NCBI GenBank assembly: GCA_014804365.1
Contig: JAAUZX010000024.1
Coordinates: 101,352-165,351, forward strand
Origin: Lachnospiraceae bacterium
Lineage (GTDB): Bacteria > Bacillota > Clostridia > Lachnospirales > Lachnospiraceae
Reading direction: 5' to 3'
DNA length: 64,000 nt
Below the pieces are notes generated by a model. The model did no database searches. It was not told the origin of the DNA and saw nothing but the letters and a program-made list of their open reading frames with translations. Positions 52,460-61,604 of the stretch are shown in pieces. A program made the position numbers and the translations under genes. Numbering within the stretch: the stretch's first letter is position 1; the number at the start of each line of letters is the position of its first letter.

Positions 52460-54709
52460 ATGTTAAAAGAAATACGTTTTACGGCATGCGTTCTCGTACT
52501 CTCCATGCTGATTACCGCTTGTGGGGTGTTTCCCTCCGAGCAGGAGGCGGGGAATACAGTATCGGACATCAAGGGACAGGCAAAAACCTCCGAAGAAGGC
52601 GGAACACTATCGGAAAATTCGGAGGAAGGAGCACGGGTATCGGAAACGGAGGCAGGTGAATTGTCATCGGAGACGGATGAGGACAAGGGACAGAAATCAG
52701 ACAGTGCGCAGGAAGAAGATACGGAACCGCTTCCCGATGATTATGTCGCTTACTGTATGGGCAGAGCACAGGAATCTCAGGAGACTATGGATGCCATACG
52801 GGATAGAGCGAGGGAGAATGTCTATTATCTTTTAAAAGCCTATGAGGAATCAGAAAAGCGGGAATATACAGGACAGGCATCTTCCGATGAAATTTTTTCG
52901 GATCAGGTGGTTGATTCGATCTGTGGGGGAAACTCGGTGGCAAAGAAAGCGGTTGTGACGGCCATTGATTGTTTCGAGAATGGAGATAGCTTGTCAGATA
53001 CATTCGGTGCGGCTATGGACGCTGCTGTCAGAGAGATTCCGGGAGTGGTACAGGAGAAATTCTTAGATTGTTTGTGTGGCGGTTATCTGAGTAAAGCGGT
53101 GAATTTCTATGAGACGTTGGAAGATTCCTCGGATGCGCAGGTTAACTATGCGATTTCGCTTCTTCAAACCAAGATGGGTGACTCCGTAGATGAACTGGTA
53201 TTTCTTTTATCCACGGAAGAACTGACAGGCGAGGAACTGAAAGAATGCGCATATCTGATTACAGAGATCTATGCGCTGGTGCAGGAACTTGATGAACGGT
53301 TCAGTCTGAATATGCCCAGTGAGGAGTGGAGAATCCTTTCCATGCTGATCGCAGCGGATGACTGGGGATATCGATACAGTGAGATGCGAAGGAATCTGTA
53401 TATGGATTATGCAGAAGCAGATCCGGCAAAACTACAGGCTTTTTTGGAGGATGCTGACCATAATGCAGGGAAACTGCAGGAGTTTACATTATGGTTGGCA
53501 GATGATTATGAATTGGAATTTTTATCGGTTTATGAACGCTATCTGGCATTGAGAGACGATTGTTTGACACTGCGTACTTTGGATTACGCACAACTTGCCG
53601 AGGATTCCCAGAGCAATATGATACTTGGAACAGTCAGTTCTCTTTTTGGAAATTTTCTGACGGATATGCTGGCAGCAGAGGAGGTAAGAAGCGATAATGA
53701 TGCAGTTTATGCGCTGTATCAGTTTATGGGAACCTGTCAGTGTGCCTTGGATGCTCACCGCGGCGGAATAGATGGATATGAACAGATTCGTGATCACATG
53801 AACATGATGTATACGGAATTGATGGACGCTGCTACGGCGGAAAAATATAAGAATTCGGAAACCGATCAGATGTACCAATGGTTCATTTTTGACGATTTTT
53901 ATGGCGAGAGTGGAACAATCAATATTGAAGCGTACAGAGAATGGTTGGATGAATGTTCAGCGGAGGTTTTGGCCTATGAAACGCTGCTGAACAGCTACAT
54001 TGCCGGGGCGCAGTACATGTTATTACGAATGGATTATGAGGTAAACAGTAATTATATCGAGAGACTTAGGGGAGAAGTGACAACACTTTCACAAAGTCTC
54101 GGAGGTCTGTCTTATCAAGGAGAAATGGCAGATACTTCTGCTGAGGAGACTGCAGTTGTAGAGGGATTTGCCTTGGCTGCGGAGCAGCTTTTGAAATATG
54201 AAAGCAGGATAGCGGATGTCGAGATCATGACAAAAAGCGTAACTGTGGATGGATTGGGTAAGTGTACTCTGCGTACATGTGTCAAGACAGAAATGGATGA
54301 GAACGGGTATCTGTGGGTAGCGCCTTTTTATACGACTCTGACTCAGGGGAACAAAGAATTGGTCAGGATGTATACTTTGAGTGAAGGTCCCTGTCGGCTG
54401 GTGCTGGACGGCACAAAGTATGTCAACTACGGAACGGATTATAATGCAGACGGAACTCTGGTGCGTTGTGTTGCTTCTACCAATATAGAGGATCTGGATA
54501 ATGCAAATAATGTGTGGGAGGGATCGGATACGACAGATCTCGAAGTATGTAATGATTATTACGCATACGCCTATTGGGCAATTTACAGTATGGAGCAGGC
54601 AGTTCGCAGTCCATCGGAGAAAGAGCGTGAGCTGGAAAGTGCACTGAAGATTATACTGCAGATGCGGGATAAGCTGCCCGGTGAGCCGGAGATTACGTTT
54701 GGATGGTGA
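52460..54709 (+). CDS. Large lipoprotein of unknown function
   Basis: Not recognised. The 749-aa protein has a lipoprotein signal (LITAC, Cys near residue 16), a Ser/Glu/Gly-rich linker to about 95, then a mostly helical body of about 450 residues (CMGRAQESQETMDAIRDRAR; LDERFSLNMPSEEWRILS). A shorter beta-rich end follows (TLRTCVKTEMDENGYLWVAP). There are no repeats. It sits between the DUF6273 lipoprotein and the giant protein, so it may help anchor or assemble them. AGAAGAGGAGTG precedes the ATG at some distance. Confidence 0.6.
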   Translation: MLKEIRFTACVLVLSMLITACGVFPSEQEAGNTVSDIKGQAKTSEEGGTLSENSEEGARVSETEAGELSSETDEDKGQKSDSAQEEDTEPLPDDYVAYCMGRAQESQETMDAIRDRARENVYYLLKAYEESEKREYTGQASSDEIFSDQVVDSICGGNSVAKKAVVTAIDCFENGDSLSDTFGAAMDAAVREIPGVVQEKFLDCLCGGYLSKAVNFYETLEDSSDAQVNYAISLLQTKMGDSVDELVFLLSTEELTGEELKECAYLITEIYALVQELDERFSLNMPSEEWRILSMLIAADDWGYRYSEMRRNLYMDYAEADPAKLQAFLEDADHNAGKLQEFTLWLADDYELEFLSVYERYLALRDDCLTLRTLDYAQLAEDSQSNMILGTVSSLFGNFLTDMLAAEEVRSDNDAVYALYQFMGTCQCALDAHRGGIDGYEQIRDHMNMMYTELMDAATAEKYKNSETDQMYQWFIFDDFYGESGTINIEAYREWLDECSAEVLAYETLLNSYIAGAQYMLLRMDYEVNSNYIERLRGEVTTLSQSLGGLSYQGEMADTSAEETAVVEGFALAAEQLLKYESRIADVEIMTKSVTVDGLGKCTLRTCVKTEMDENGYLWVAPFYTTLTQGNKELVRMYTLSEGPCRLVLDGTKYVNYGTDYNADGTLVRCVASTNIEDLDNANNVWEGSDTTDLEVCNDYYAYAYWAIYSMEQAVRSPSEKERELESALKIILQMRDKLPGEPEITFGW

Positions 54710-54812
54710 TAACAGATAGAAATATGTGGTTAAAAAATTGCTTTACATAGGGACCAGAAAACTATAATATTGGAACAGGTGCTTTTATGCCATATCGGTA
54801 TGAAAGAATTAA

Positions 54813-54896
54813 ATTCTATTGACAGAGGAGATGGAGATATATTCTGCGGGCACTTTGATGCTTAGGAGATTGGAATTAAAATCACAGATACAATGA
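54813..54896 (+). pseudogene. Decayed 3' end of a second FHA gene
   Basis: Aligns without gaps to the last 84 bases of the FHA gene (49918-50001), about 77 percent identical, in the same frame with the same TGA stop. The peptide keeps LTEEMEIYS and RRLELKSQIQ against LTEEMELYS and GRLELKVQIR. A TAA lies directly upstream, and nothing earlier matches clearly, so it is a 28-codon relic. It ends 14 bases before the giant gene. Confidence 0.8.
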
Positions 54897-54910
54897 GAGG
54901 GAGAAGAGAG

Positions 54911-57900
54911 ATGAAGAAAACAGAGAGAAGATGGATGTGGAAAAGAGCATTGAGCATGCTGCTGGTGTGTGCGATGCTCTTTACTAGTGCGGATTTGACG
55001 GTATTGGCGGTGGAGCCGGATGCGGGGACGGAGATGACCACGCCGGGAGAAGAAGTAGAGACAGAAACTGGCAATGAAGTGACGGATGAACCGAACCAAC
55101 CGGAAGAGTCTGACGGGACAGAAGACAAGAACGAAGGAAATGAATCGGAAGAAGGAACGAATGACGGGAAGAATCCCGGAGATGAATCTGGAACAGGGGA
55201 TGTGACCGATGATCCCGGTGTGAGTGAAGATACGGAAGATGAAGGAAATCAAGACTCTGATCAGGCCGGAGAAGAGGATAAATCCGGATCGGATCAGACA
55301 GAAAAGCCGGATGATACCACAGGCGATGAAGGAGACAATGATGAGACGCAGAGCACGGAAGAAAGTGTGTCAGGAAATAGTGTGTCCGAAAATAGCGTGT
55401 CGGAGAATAGTGTGGCGGAAGTTAAGGCAGCAAATTCTTTTGGAAAGGCTTTGATGGGGGCTGTTCCAATGGAAGTGGTAGACGTGGGCGAGAATTTTGG
55501 CAGCAGTATTGATGAAATCATAATAAATGGTACGCAGGCGGAGGTTTCATTTTATACGCCGATGGCAGAAGAGTGTACACTTGTTGTCGGCATATATGAT
55601 GAGTCTGGAGATAGACAGATTGCGACCGGAAGTACAGATATTACAGTAGGAGATATGAGAACAACAGTTTCTATTGAGGGAAGTCTTCCAGAATATTTTC
55701 TGGTGAGAGGTTTTCTGATAGAGAAGGATAGTTTGCGTCCTTTATGTAATAGCTATGAGTCATCTGATTACACGCAGGTAATGCAGGAATTTTACGCCAA
55801 GTCAATAAATGATTTTGGTGAACTTCCTGTATTGAATTTGGATGAGGATATAAGCAATAATTTTATTGTTTTTTGTGATGGTGTAAAAGTTATTCAAAAG
55901 AGTGCTGACACCGAAAAAAATAAGGTTGTAGATCAGGGCGGGGACAGTTCTGTCTATAGGATAGAGAATATTGACAGCAATGTTACAGATTTGAACTTAC
56001 AGACGGGAGATATAGTTGCGTACTACTATGATAATAATGCGGCAATTATTACGCGGATAGACAAAGTAGAGATAAGTGATGACGAGAGTTCAATTGAAAT
56101 ATATGGAACGGAAGAAAATCTCAGCGAAATTTTTGAGTTTATAAAAATCGGTGCCCGAAATCCGAGAGAGAAAGCATTTGGAAGAGCCAATACGAATCAA
56201 TCGGAAGAAATAGAGATTAAAGACGTATTGGGATTTAGTATTGATAGTGATGAGTTAAGTTTTAATATTGGAGATTATAGCAAAACTATCAGTTTTGGCA
56301 ATGTGGAAAGCATAGATAATATATGCGATGAACTGATTGGGGTGGGAATACTCGATGAGGAGGGGAAAGATCTACTCAAGCGATTGCAGGACTTGGGATT
56401 CGGTATATCTCTGACGGTCAAAGCGGGATGTGACGGGTATGTGCAATTTGTTAAAGATGATAATCCTCGAGGTGCAAAGCTGGAGGTTCGTTATGATGCC
56501 ATACTTACTGTAAGTGCTGGTGTGAGTACTGATGATGAGGAGACAATCAAAGAGGCTCTCCAAACACCATCATTTGGTGTAACGATACCAACTCCGTTAA
56601 CTGGTGTTACAGTGACGACTAGTATTCATTTAGAAGTAGAGATAGAAGGAAATACATATCTGGAAGTAGAAGTTTGTGGCAATATGGGATTCAAAATTGA
56701 TATGAATGGGGAAAGGAAGTTTCAAAATTTAACCTGTTCTCCTCATTGGTATGTAAAGGTAGGAGCAGAAGCAACTATTACACCAAAACTAGTGTGGGAA
56801 ACGACTGTATCTGCGATAGATGAATGGGTTTTGAGCGCGGGACCGGTTTTTGAGGTAGGTGCACAATTGAATGTCGGTGAAGAAATAAAGGATTTAGGAT
56901 ATAAAAGCCATGAATGTCTAAAGCATGTTCCTGTAATTGTTCCGGAAATTGGCATGCCACTTTATTGCGTTAATGGAACACTTGGTCCATATTTTGATAT
57001 AAAAGGGAATATGACAATTATTGGGAATGAACTTGAACTGTCTAATGATGAGATTGATGAAAGCTTGGAAAAGTTTATGGAGGAACATCAAATACCGTTC
57101 TATTATTCCTTTGCTTATGAAGAGGGTGCGGTTGGTGAGGAATGCCCGCACTGGCTATATACTGGTAAGGACAATGTCAAAGTAAAGGATACTGATGGCA
57201 AGGAGGTAGAGGACGCAACAGTTATTAGCAGTTTGGGAGAAAGTGAACGCAAAACGGGGTCGAACGGATATACTGAAGTTAAACTGCGATTGGGTAAGCA
57301 GAATATCTATGTTGAAAAGAATGGAATAACATATTCACAGGCTGTGCAAATACCGGATGACGTAGAAGGTGATGGTGTCTTAAATATCACAATTAATCCG
57401 GAGAATCCCCTAGATGATTCGACAGCTGCCGAGAAGGTGTATATAACAAATTATATTGATAGTTTGGTGAGATATGTATGTTATGCAACTATCACTAAAG
57501 ATGGCAGTCTGTATATGTGGGGAGGTAATAGTTGTGGTCAGCTTGGTATAGGACAGGATGTAGGATCGCTTGATTATCCGGTCAAGGTTTTGGACGGAGT
57601 CAGAGAGTTTCAGTTTTCCCCTGATGGACGGACATGTGCAGCGATGACAACGGGAAAGGAATTGTATATATGGGGAAATAATACAAATGGACTAGTTGGA
57701 AACGGAGAGCAGGGGATATGCTGGGAACCATATAAGGTTTCTATTTCTGGCAAGAAAGCGGAGAAGTTCTGCTTTAGTTCGGATAGTAGTAATAGCGCAG
57801 TAATTTGTGATGATGGGCAATTATATGTATGGGGATTTAACGGTTATAATCAGATTGATAATACAGATCGTTCGATTGTTACTGAGCCTACTTATATTCT

Positions 57901-60900
57901 GCCAAATGTGAAAGAAATCAGCATACAGGATGGAACTTGTATAGCGATCGCGGACAGGGAAATAAAGGATGATTCCGGTATAACAATCAATAAAAAAGAG
58001 GACGCGCTCTTTCTTTGGGGAAATAATGATTACGGGAAGGCAGGGGAAGATTTCGTAGAAAAAAGAACGGTGGCACCACAGGATGTCAAAGGTGAGTTTT
58101 GTGCTAGTGTCGATCACTTTGTAATGCAAGATTGGACAGGTGCTGTAATTAAAAAAGATGGTAGCCTGCATATGTGGGGGAGAGGTTATAGCGAAGAGTA
58201 TGTAACAGAGGAAGGCAGAGGTTTTGTATATTCAAAAAATATATATTGTGAGGGCAACCAAATAGCAGAAGTTTATTTGGATGGGATGGTTTCTGCAGCG
58301 GTTACGGTAAATGGCGATTTATATACATGGGAAGATAATTCTCAGGTTACAAGTATTCAGAGTGCGCCGACACCTGTAGTGACAAAGAAGATATTGGAAG
58401 ATGTGGAGAAATTCCATAAGGTCGGCGATACCTATGCAGCTATTGTAAAGGGAAAGAAGCTGTATATGTGGGGAAAGAATAACGCATATCAGCTTGGAGA
58501 CGGAACAGTAGAGTCATGCATTAATCCTAAAATGGTTTTGCAGGATCTGGAAGTTGAGAATTTTGAATTTCTTTATGGGGGGAGCTTAAGTGTTGCTATT
58601 ATAAGAAATGGTGCATCCAAAGATCTGTACATGTGGGGAACTTATGAAGGTTCGATTGCAAATGGTTCATTCGAGCCATATGGCTATTTCACCGAACCAG
58701 AATTAATATTGGAAGATGTCGACCGGATTATGCCCTACCCAGTCAGACCGTCTGATAGTCTTGGAACGATACAATATTATTATGCTAATTTTGCAGCAAT
58801 ACTGGCAGACGGAGGGTTATATGAATGGTTAGATGGAAACAGATCTTTACAAGAAATAGTCAAAGATGAAGGTGCTGCTGAGAGTTTATGTGTTTTTTAT
58901 AATGCAGGAACAAGTGCTCGTCCGTATACTTACAATCGCATTATTTGTCTGGGAAAAGGAGGAGGCGTATATACATGGGGATCAAAGCAGGATCCTAAAA
59001 AAGAATATCTTTTCGGGTCTCAATATCTTTTCCAGGATCCTACAAAAGCAGCATCAGAATATTCCCTCACGGATATCACAGAAGAGATGTCCGTACAATC
59101 ATTCGGAACTGAAGAAGCGCTTATATCAACCTACGCAGAAGCAACATCTCAGCAGACCGCCGATTTTACGAACTTACTGCCGAATGAGTTATACAATATC
59201 TATGCCATGAAGTCCAGAGAGGCGGAAGATTGTCTTGCGTCCGATAACCTGCTTTATATCGGACAGTCAACTTCTGATGGCGACGGTAATCTGAATGTAA
59301 CATTTGAGATGAAAGAAGCTTATGCGGCACCGGCAATATTCTGTGTCGGATTTAAGCGGACAGACTTGGCGGAGGCAGAAATAACGATTCCGGATATCGT
59401 CTATGACGGTAACAGGCACATTCCGGAGGTGACGGTTACCTATAACGGACAGGTGCTCAAACGAGGAGTTGATTATAAAGCCTATCTGGATGCCTACGTA
59501 GAAGAAGTCGGTGAATATGAACTGACCATCAAAGGAATCGGACTTTACTGCGGGGAAAGAAAGGCAATTTTCCATGTAATAGAAGGTAACGCTCCCGGCG
59601 AAGATGACGATCCCGACAACCCGTCTCCCGATCCTGTATACGGCGAAGTCCTCAAGGAAGACATCCCGTCGGACGGTAACATTCCGGAAGGATTATGGAT
59701 CGCGGGCGTTTCCGAAGCGGGCTATGACTATACCGGCAAGGCAATCAAACCGGAAGTGCGTGTGTATGACCACAAGAAGCGTCTTGCGGAGAAGACAGAT
59801 TACACAATTGCTTATAAGAACAATATCAAGGCATACGGATACACCTCTGACGATCAGGCTTTTGAGGCGAAGAAGGCGCCTACCATCACGGTGACGGGTA
59901 AGGGCAACTATATCGGTAAAGAAACGCAGACGTTCCGAATCCTGCCCTTAGATATCAGTGTAAAAGCGAACGTCTCTGACGGTACGGAAGCAGATACAGT
60001 ACAGACAGACGACAATGTTTTTGCGGCGGACAACATGACGATCACTGCCAATAAGAAGAATCAGAAACCTGTTCCTGCACTTATGTGGAACGATAAGAAG
60101 TTAAAGAATAACACGGACTATACCATTACATATTATGACAGTACGGGTGTAAAGAAGCTGGATTATGTAAAAGAAGCAGGGAATTATTACATCGAACTTA
60201 TAGGAAAAGGGAATTTCACGGGCACGAGAAGAGTCAATCTGACAGTGATCGGTCAGTCCGATCAGTTGAAGCTGATGAGCAAAATGACCGTGGCGAAGAT
60301 TCCGAACCAGTCCTATACGGGCAGTGCCATAGAACCGGCGCTTACAGTGAAGGATGGGAAAACCACATTAAATAAAGATGAGCACTATACGGTAAGCTAC
60401 AGCCTCAACAAAGAGATAGGAACAGCCTATGCCGTTGTGACGGGAATAGAGGCGAAAGGCTACAGTGGAACGAAACGCGTCAGCTTCAAGATAACAGGCG
60501 GTTCTGTCAGCAAGGCAACAGTCACAGGACTGGCAGGACAGACTTTTGTATACGGCGGCGTGAACAAGGAACCGGAGCTGACAGTATCAGTGAAGGTTGC
60601 CGGTGTTGAGAAGACTCTGGAGAAAGGAACCAACTATAAGGTTACATGGCAGAAGAACCGTGACGCGGGTACCGCAACGGCAATTATTACCGGTGTGGGC
60701 GGTTATACGGGGACTCTGAAGAAGACCTTTAAGATTCAGGCATTTGATATTGCTGCCAATGCCGACGGCAGATTTACGGCGGTGCTGACGCAGGACGAAG
60801 TACCTTATGCGAAAGGCGGAACGAAACCCGAAGTGGCAGTCACTTTCCTCAGGGATAACGGCACTACGCAGAAACTGCAGGAAGGTAAGGACTATACGTT

Positions 60901-61603
60901 GTCGTATAAGAACCACACGATGCTGAATGACGGCAGCAGGGCGGATAAGCTTCCGACAGTCACCATTAAGGGTAAAGGCAATTTCAAAGGCACATATGGC
61001 ACGAAACTGACTTATAAGATCACGACACAGGATCTTGGCAGCCTGACATTGACAGCGGCAGACAAGACCTACCAGAATAAGAAAAATATTTTTGCGACCA
61101 AAGTGACAATTACCGACTTAAACGGCAAGGTTTTAAAAGCGGGAACAGATTATGAGAAAGTCTTTACCTATGCCTATAAGAATGAGACGACACTGGGTGA
61201 CGAGACAGTCCGTGCAGCGGGAGCGGCCGTGGATAAGAATGATATCATTCCTGCCGGAACCGTGCTGGAAGTAAGGGTCAGTGCGAAAGGCAGCTATACG
61301 GGAACGAAAACAGGCGAGTACCGTATTGCACAGGCAAGCATTGCGTCCGCATCGGTATCCATCCCGAAGCAGACTTATACAGGGCAGGCAATCACCCCGG
61401 ATAAGGACCAGATCACAGTCAAGATCAAGGGCAAACCCGTAGATGCGAGCCAGTATGAGATCGTTCCGGGCAGCTATAAGAACAACGTCAAGAAAGGAAC
61501 GGCGAGCGTGACCATCAGAGGTGTGGACAATTACGGCGGAACTAAGACCGTGAAATTTGCGATCCGCGCGAAAGGATTCCTGTGGTGGTGGAGAAAAGGT
61601 TAA
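54911..61603 (+). CDS. Giant secreted protein with RCC1-like and Ig/MBG-like repeats
   Basis: Protein of 2230 aa. A signal peptide (about residues 15-40) leads to an Asp/Glu/Ser-rich linker to about 170 with NSVSENSVSENSV repeats and a globular region to about 850. RCC1-like repeats span about 856-1363 (LYMWGGNSCGQLG; LYIWGNNTNGLVGNG; LYVWGFNGYNQI; LYMWGKNNAYQLGDG). From about 1490, around nine Ig-like MBG-type units follow (YTGKAIKPEVRVYD, DYTIAYKNN). It ends in FLWWWRKG without an LPXTG sorting signal. The ATG at 54911 has GAGAGGGAGAAG upstream. Likely a surface adhesin or secreted product; the export route is unknown. Confidence 0.82.
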   Translation: MKKTERRWMWKRALSMLLVCAMLFTSADLTVLAVEPDAGTEMTTPGEEVETETGNEVTDEPNQPEESDGTEDKNEGNESEEGTNDGKNPGDESGTGDVTDDPGVSEDTEDEGNQDSDQAGEEDKSGSDQTEKPDDTTGDEGDNDETQSTEESVSGNSVSENSVSENSVAEVKAANSFGKALMGAVPMEVVDVGENFGSSIDEIIINGTQAEVSFYTPMAEECTLVVGIYDESGDRQIATGSTDITVGDMRTTVSIEGSLPEYFLVRGFLIEKDSLRPLCNSYESSDYTQVMQEFYAKSINDFGELPVLNLDEDISNNFIVFCDGVKVIQKSADTEKNKVVDQGGDSSVYRIENIDSNVTDLNLQTGDIVAYYYDNNAAIITRIDKVEISDDESSIEIYGTEENLSEIFEFIKIGARNPREKAFGRANTNQSEEIEIKDVLGFSIDSDELSFNIGDYSKTISFGNVESIDNICDELIGVGILDEEGKDLLKRLQDLGFGISLTVKAGCDGYVQFVKDDNPRGAKLEVRYDAILTVSAGVSTDDEETIKEALQTPSFGVTIPTPLTGVTVTTSIHLEVEIEGNTYLEVEVCGNMGFKIDMNGERKFQNLTCSPHWYVKVGAEATITPKLVWETTVSAIDEWVLSAGPVFEVGAQLNVGEEIKDLGYKSHECLKHVPVIVPEIGMPLYCVNGTLGPYFDIKGNMTIIGNELELSNDEIDESLEKFMEEHQIPFYYSFAYEEGAVGEECPHWLYTGKDNVKVKDTDGKEVEDATVISSLGESERKTGSNGYTEVKLRLGKQNIYVEKNGITYSQAVQIPDDVEGDGVLNITINPENPLDDSTAAEKVYITNYIDSLVRYVCYATITKDGSLYMWGGNSCGQLGIGQDVGSLDYPVKVLDGVREFQFSPDGRTCAAMTTGKELYIWGNNTNGLVGNGEQGICWEPYKVSISGKKAEKFCFSSDSSNSAVICDDGQLYVWGFNGYNQIDNTDRSIVTEPTYILPNVKEISIQDGTCIAIADREIKDDSGITINKKEDALFLWGNNDYGKAGEDFVEKRTVAPQDVKGEFCASVDHFVMQDWTGAVIKKDGSLHMWGRGYSEEYVTEEGRGFVYSKNIYCEGNQIAEVYLDGMVSAAVTVNGDLYTWEDNSQVTSIQSAPTPVVTKKILEDVEKFHKVGDTYAAIVKGKKLYMWGKNNAYQLGDGTVESCINPKMVLQDLEVENFEFLYGGSLSVAIIRNGASKDLYMWGTYEGSIANGSFEPYGYFTEPELILEDVDRIMPYPVRPSDSLGTIQYYYANFAAILADGGLYEWLDGNRSLQEIVKDEGAAESLCVFYNAGTSARPYTYNRIICLGKGGGVYTWGSKQDPKKEYLFGSQYLFQDPTKAASEYSLTDITEEMSVQSFGTEEALISTYAEATSQQTADFTNLLPNELYNIYAMKSREAEDCLASDNLLYIGQSTSDGDGNLNVTFEMKEAYAAPAIFCVGFKRTDLAEAEITIPDIVYDGNRHIPEVTVTYNGQVLKRGVDYKAYLDAYVEEVGEYELTIKGIGLYCGERKAIFHVIEGNAPGEDDDPDNPSPDPVYGEVLKEDIPSDGNIPEGLWIAGVSEAGYDYTGKAIKPEVRVYDHKKRLAEKTDYTIAYKNNIKAYGYTSDDQAFEAKKAPTITVTGKGNYIGKETQTFRILPLDISVKANVSDGTEADTVQTDDNVFAADNMTITANKKNQKPVPALMWNDKKLKNNTDYTITYYDSTGVKKLDYVKEAGNYYIELIGKGNFTGTRRVNLTVIGQSDQLKLMSKMTVAKIPNQSYTGSAIEPALTVKDGKTTLNKDEHYTVSYSLNKEIGTAYAVVTGIEAKGYSGTKRVSFKITGGSVSKATVTGLAGQTFVYGGVNKEPELTVSVKVAGVEKTLEKGTNYKVTWQKNRDAGTATAIITGVGGYTGTLKKTFKIQAFDIAANADGRFTAVLTQDEVPYAKGGTKPEVAVTFLRDNGTTQKLQEGKDYTLSYKNHTMLNDGSRADKLPTVTIKGKGNFKGTYGTKLTYKITTQDLGSLTLTAADKTYQNKKNIFATKVTITDLNGKVLKAGTDYEKVFTYAYKNETTLGDETVRAAGAAVDKNDIIPAGTVLEVRVSAKGSYTGTKTGEYRIAQASIASASVSIPKQTYTGQAITPDKDQITVKIKGKPVDASQYEIVPGSYKNNVKKGTASVTIRGVDNYGGTKTVKFAIRAKGFLWWWRKG

Positions 61604-61604
61604 A

